Source: Helopsaltes ochotensis
Taxonomy: Eukaryota; Chordata; Aves; Passeriformes; Locustellidae
Direction of reading: 5' to 3'
Assembly (NCBI GenBank): GCA_013400155.1
Contig: VXBM01000059.1
Location: 172,604-236,603 of the forward strand
DNA length: 64,000 nt
Numbering within the stretch: position 1 is the first letter of the stretch; every line of letters begins with the position of its first letter. Of this stretch, positions 63,802 to 64,000 are shown in pieces. Both the position numbers and the translations under genes were made by a program. Under the pieces are notes generated by a model. The model was not told the DNA's origin. It ran no database searches and worked only from the letters and a program-made list of their open reading frames with translations.

Positions 63802-63830
63802 CAGTCCCCACAGTCCCCTCACAGTCCCCT
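63802..63830. repeat. Short cagtcccc triplication
   Basis: Three copies of cagtcccc at 63802, 63811 and 63822 with 1-3 bp spacers, at the edge of the CpG-rich block. Confidence 0.75.
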
Positions 63831-63844
63831 CCCTGCCCCTAAGA

Positions 63845-64000
63845 TCCCCGCGGTGTCCAGCCCGCTCCGCTCCCCGTACCTGTTGCAGCCTCCGCCCGGC
63901 TCCAGCCGGGGCTCTCCAGCGCCGGCCGCTCTCCGTCTCCAGCTCGCAGGCAGGACGCGGGCAAGGCGCTGGCTGCCGGGGGCGGCACCGCCGCTGCCAG
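63845..64000 (-). promoter_or_regulatory. CpG island and probable first exon of a minus-strand gene (partial)
   Basis: The last 150 bp are strongly GC- and CpG-rich (gcgccggccgct, gcaggacgcggg, ggcggcaccgccgctgcc). On the minus strand a good donor, CAACAG|GTACGG, places an exon end at 63880, with the exon running past the right edge (at least 121 nt visible). All three minus-strand frames are open and no ATG is present, so the visible part may be 5' UTR or coding. The gene cannot be named. The intron would extend leftward into this window, possibly as far as the second CpG island at 57.1 kb or beyond. Confidence 0.6.

Noticed and set aside
1..64000. CRISPR arrays, bacterial operons, tRNA or rRNA genes
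   Set aside because: No regularly spaced repeats other than the minisatellite, no tRNA B-box-like GTTCGANTC found by eye on the plus strand, and composition and splice signals are vertebrate.

Overview
The window reads as vertebrate nuclear DNA, most likely from a bird. It is AT-rich and very poor in repeats. The one transposable element I can name is a decayed CR1 LINE fragment (about 8.78-9.36 kb). I see no mammalian SINE/L1 families and no bacterial gene organisation. Almost every long open frame lacks codon character, domains or splice context and is chance. An assembly gap (385 N) lies inside a 44-bp minisatellite at about 33.4-34.0 kb.

Layout. 1-31.9 kb: non-coding DNA with one possible exon (601-704), a recursive-splicing-like site (CAG|GTAAGT behind a pyrimidine tract, 1876-1910), two possible microexons (10350-10359, 23241-23251), TAAT-rich blocks that look like conserved non-coding elements (about 11.0, 12.1, 16.5 and 31.0 kb), two perfect palindromes, and a diverged duplicated segment (25.1 and 26.0 kb). 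32.0-34.0 kb: an AT-rich block, then an internal CpG island holding a homeodomain-site cluster and a 13/14 CTCF-like motif, then the gapped minisatellite, whose unit carries a weaker CTCF-like motif on the other strand. 34-56 kb: intron-like or intergenic DNA with a few weak exon-like segments and microsatellites. 56.7-57.3 kb: a second CpG island followed, on the minus strand, by a good splice donor. 60.6-61.2 kb: the most protein-like open segment, plus strand, followed by polyadenylation signals. 63.85-64.0 kb: a CpG-rich block with a minus-strand splice donor, probably the first exon of a gene whose start lies beyond the right edge.

How it may work together (inference). The right part may be the first intron and alternative promoter of a minus-strand gene, overlapping the 3' end of a plus-strand transcript near 61.2 kb. 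The left and central parts look like a long intron or gene desert with regulatory elements. No gene is identified by name. Nothing here proves a new system. The best leads are the 32.5-34.0 kb regulatory/minisatellite block, the recursive-splice-like site at 1.9 kb, and the unassigned terminal exon at 60.6 kb. All counts and identities were made by eye.
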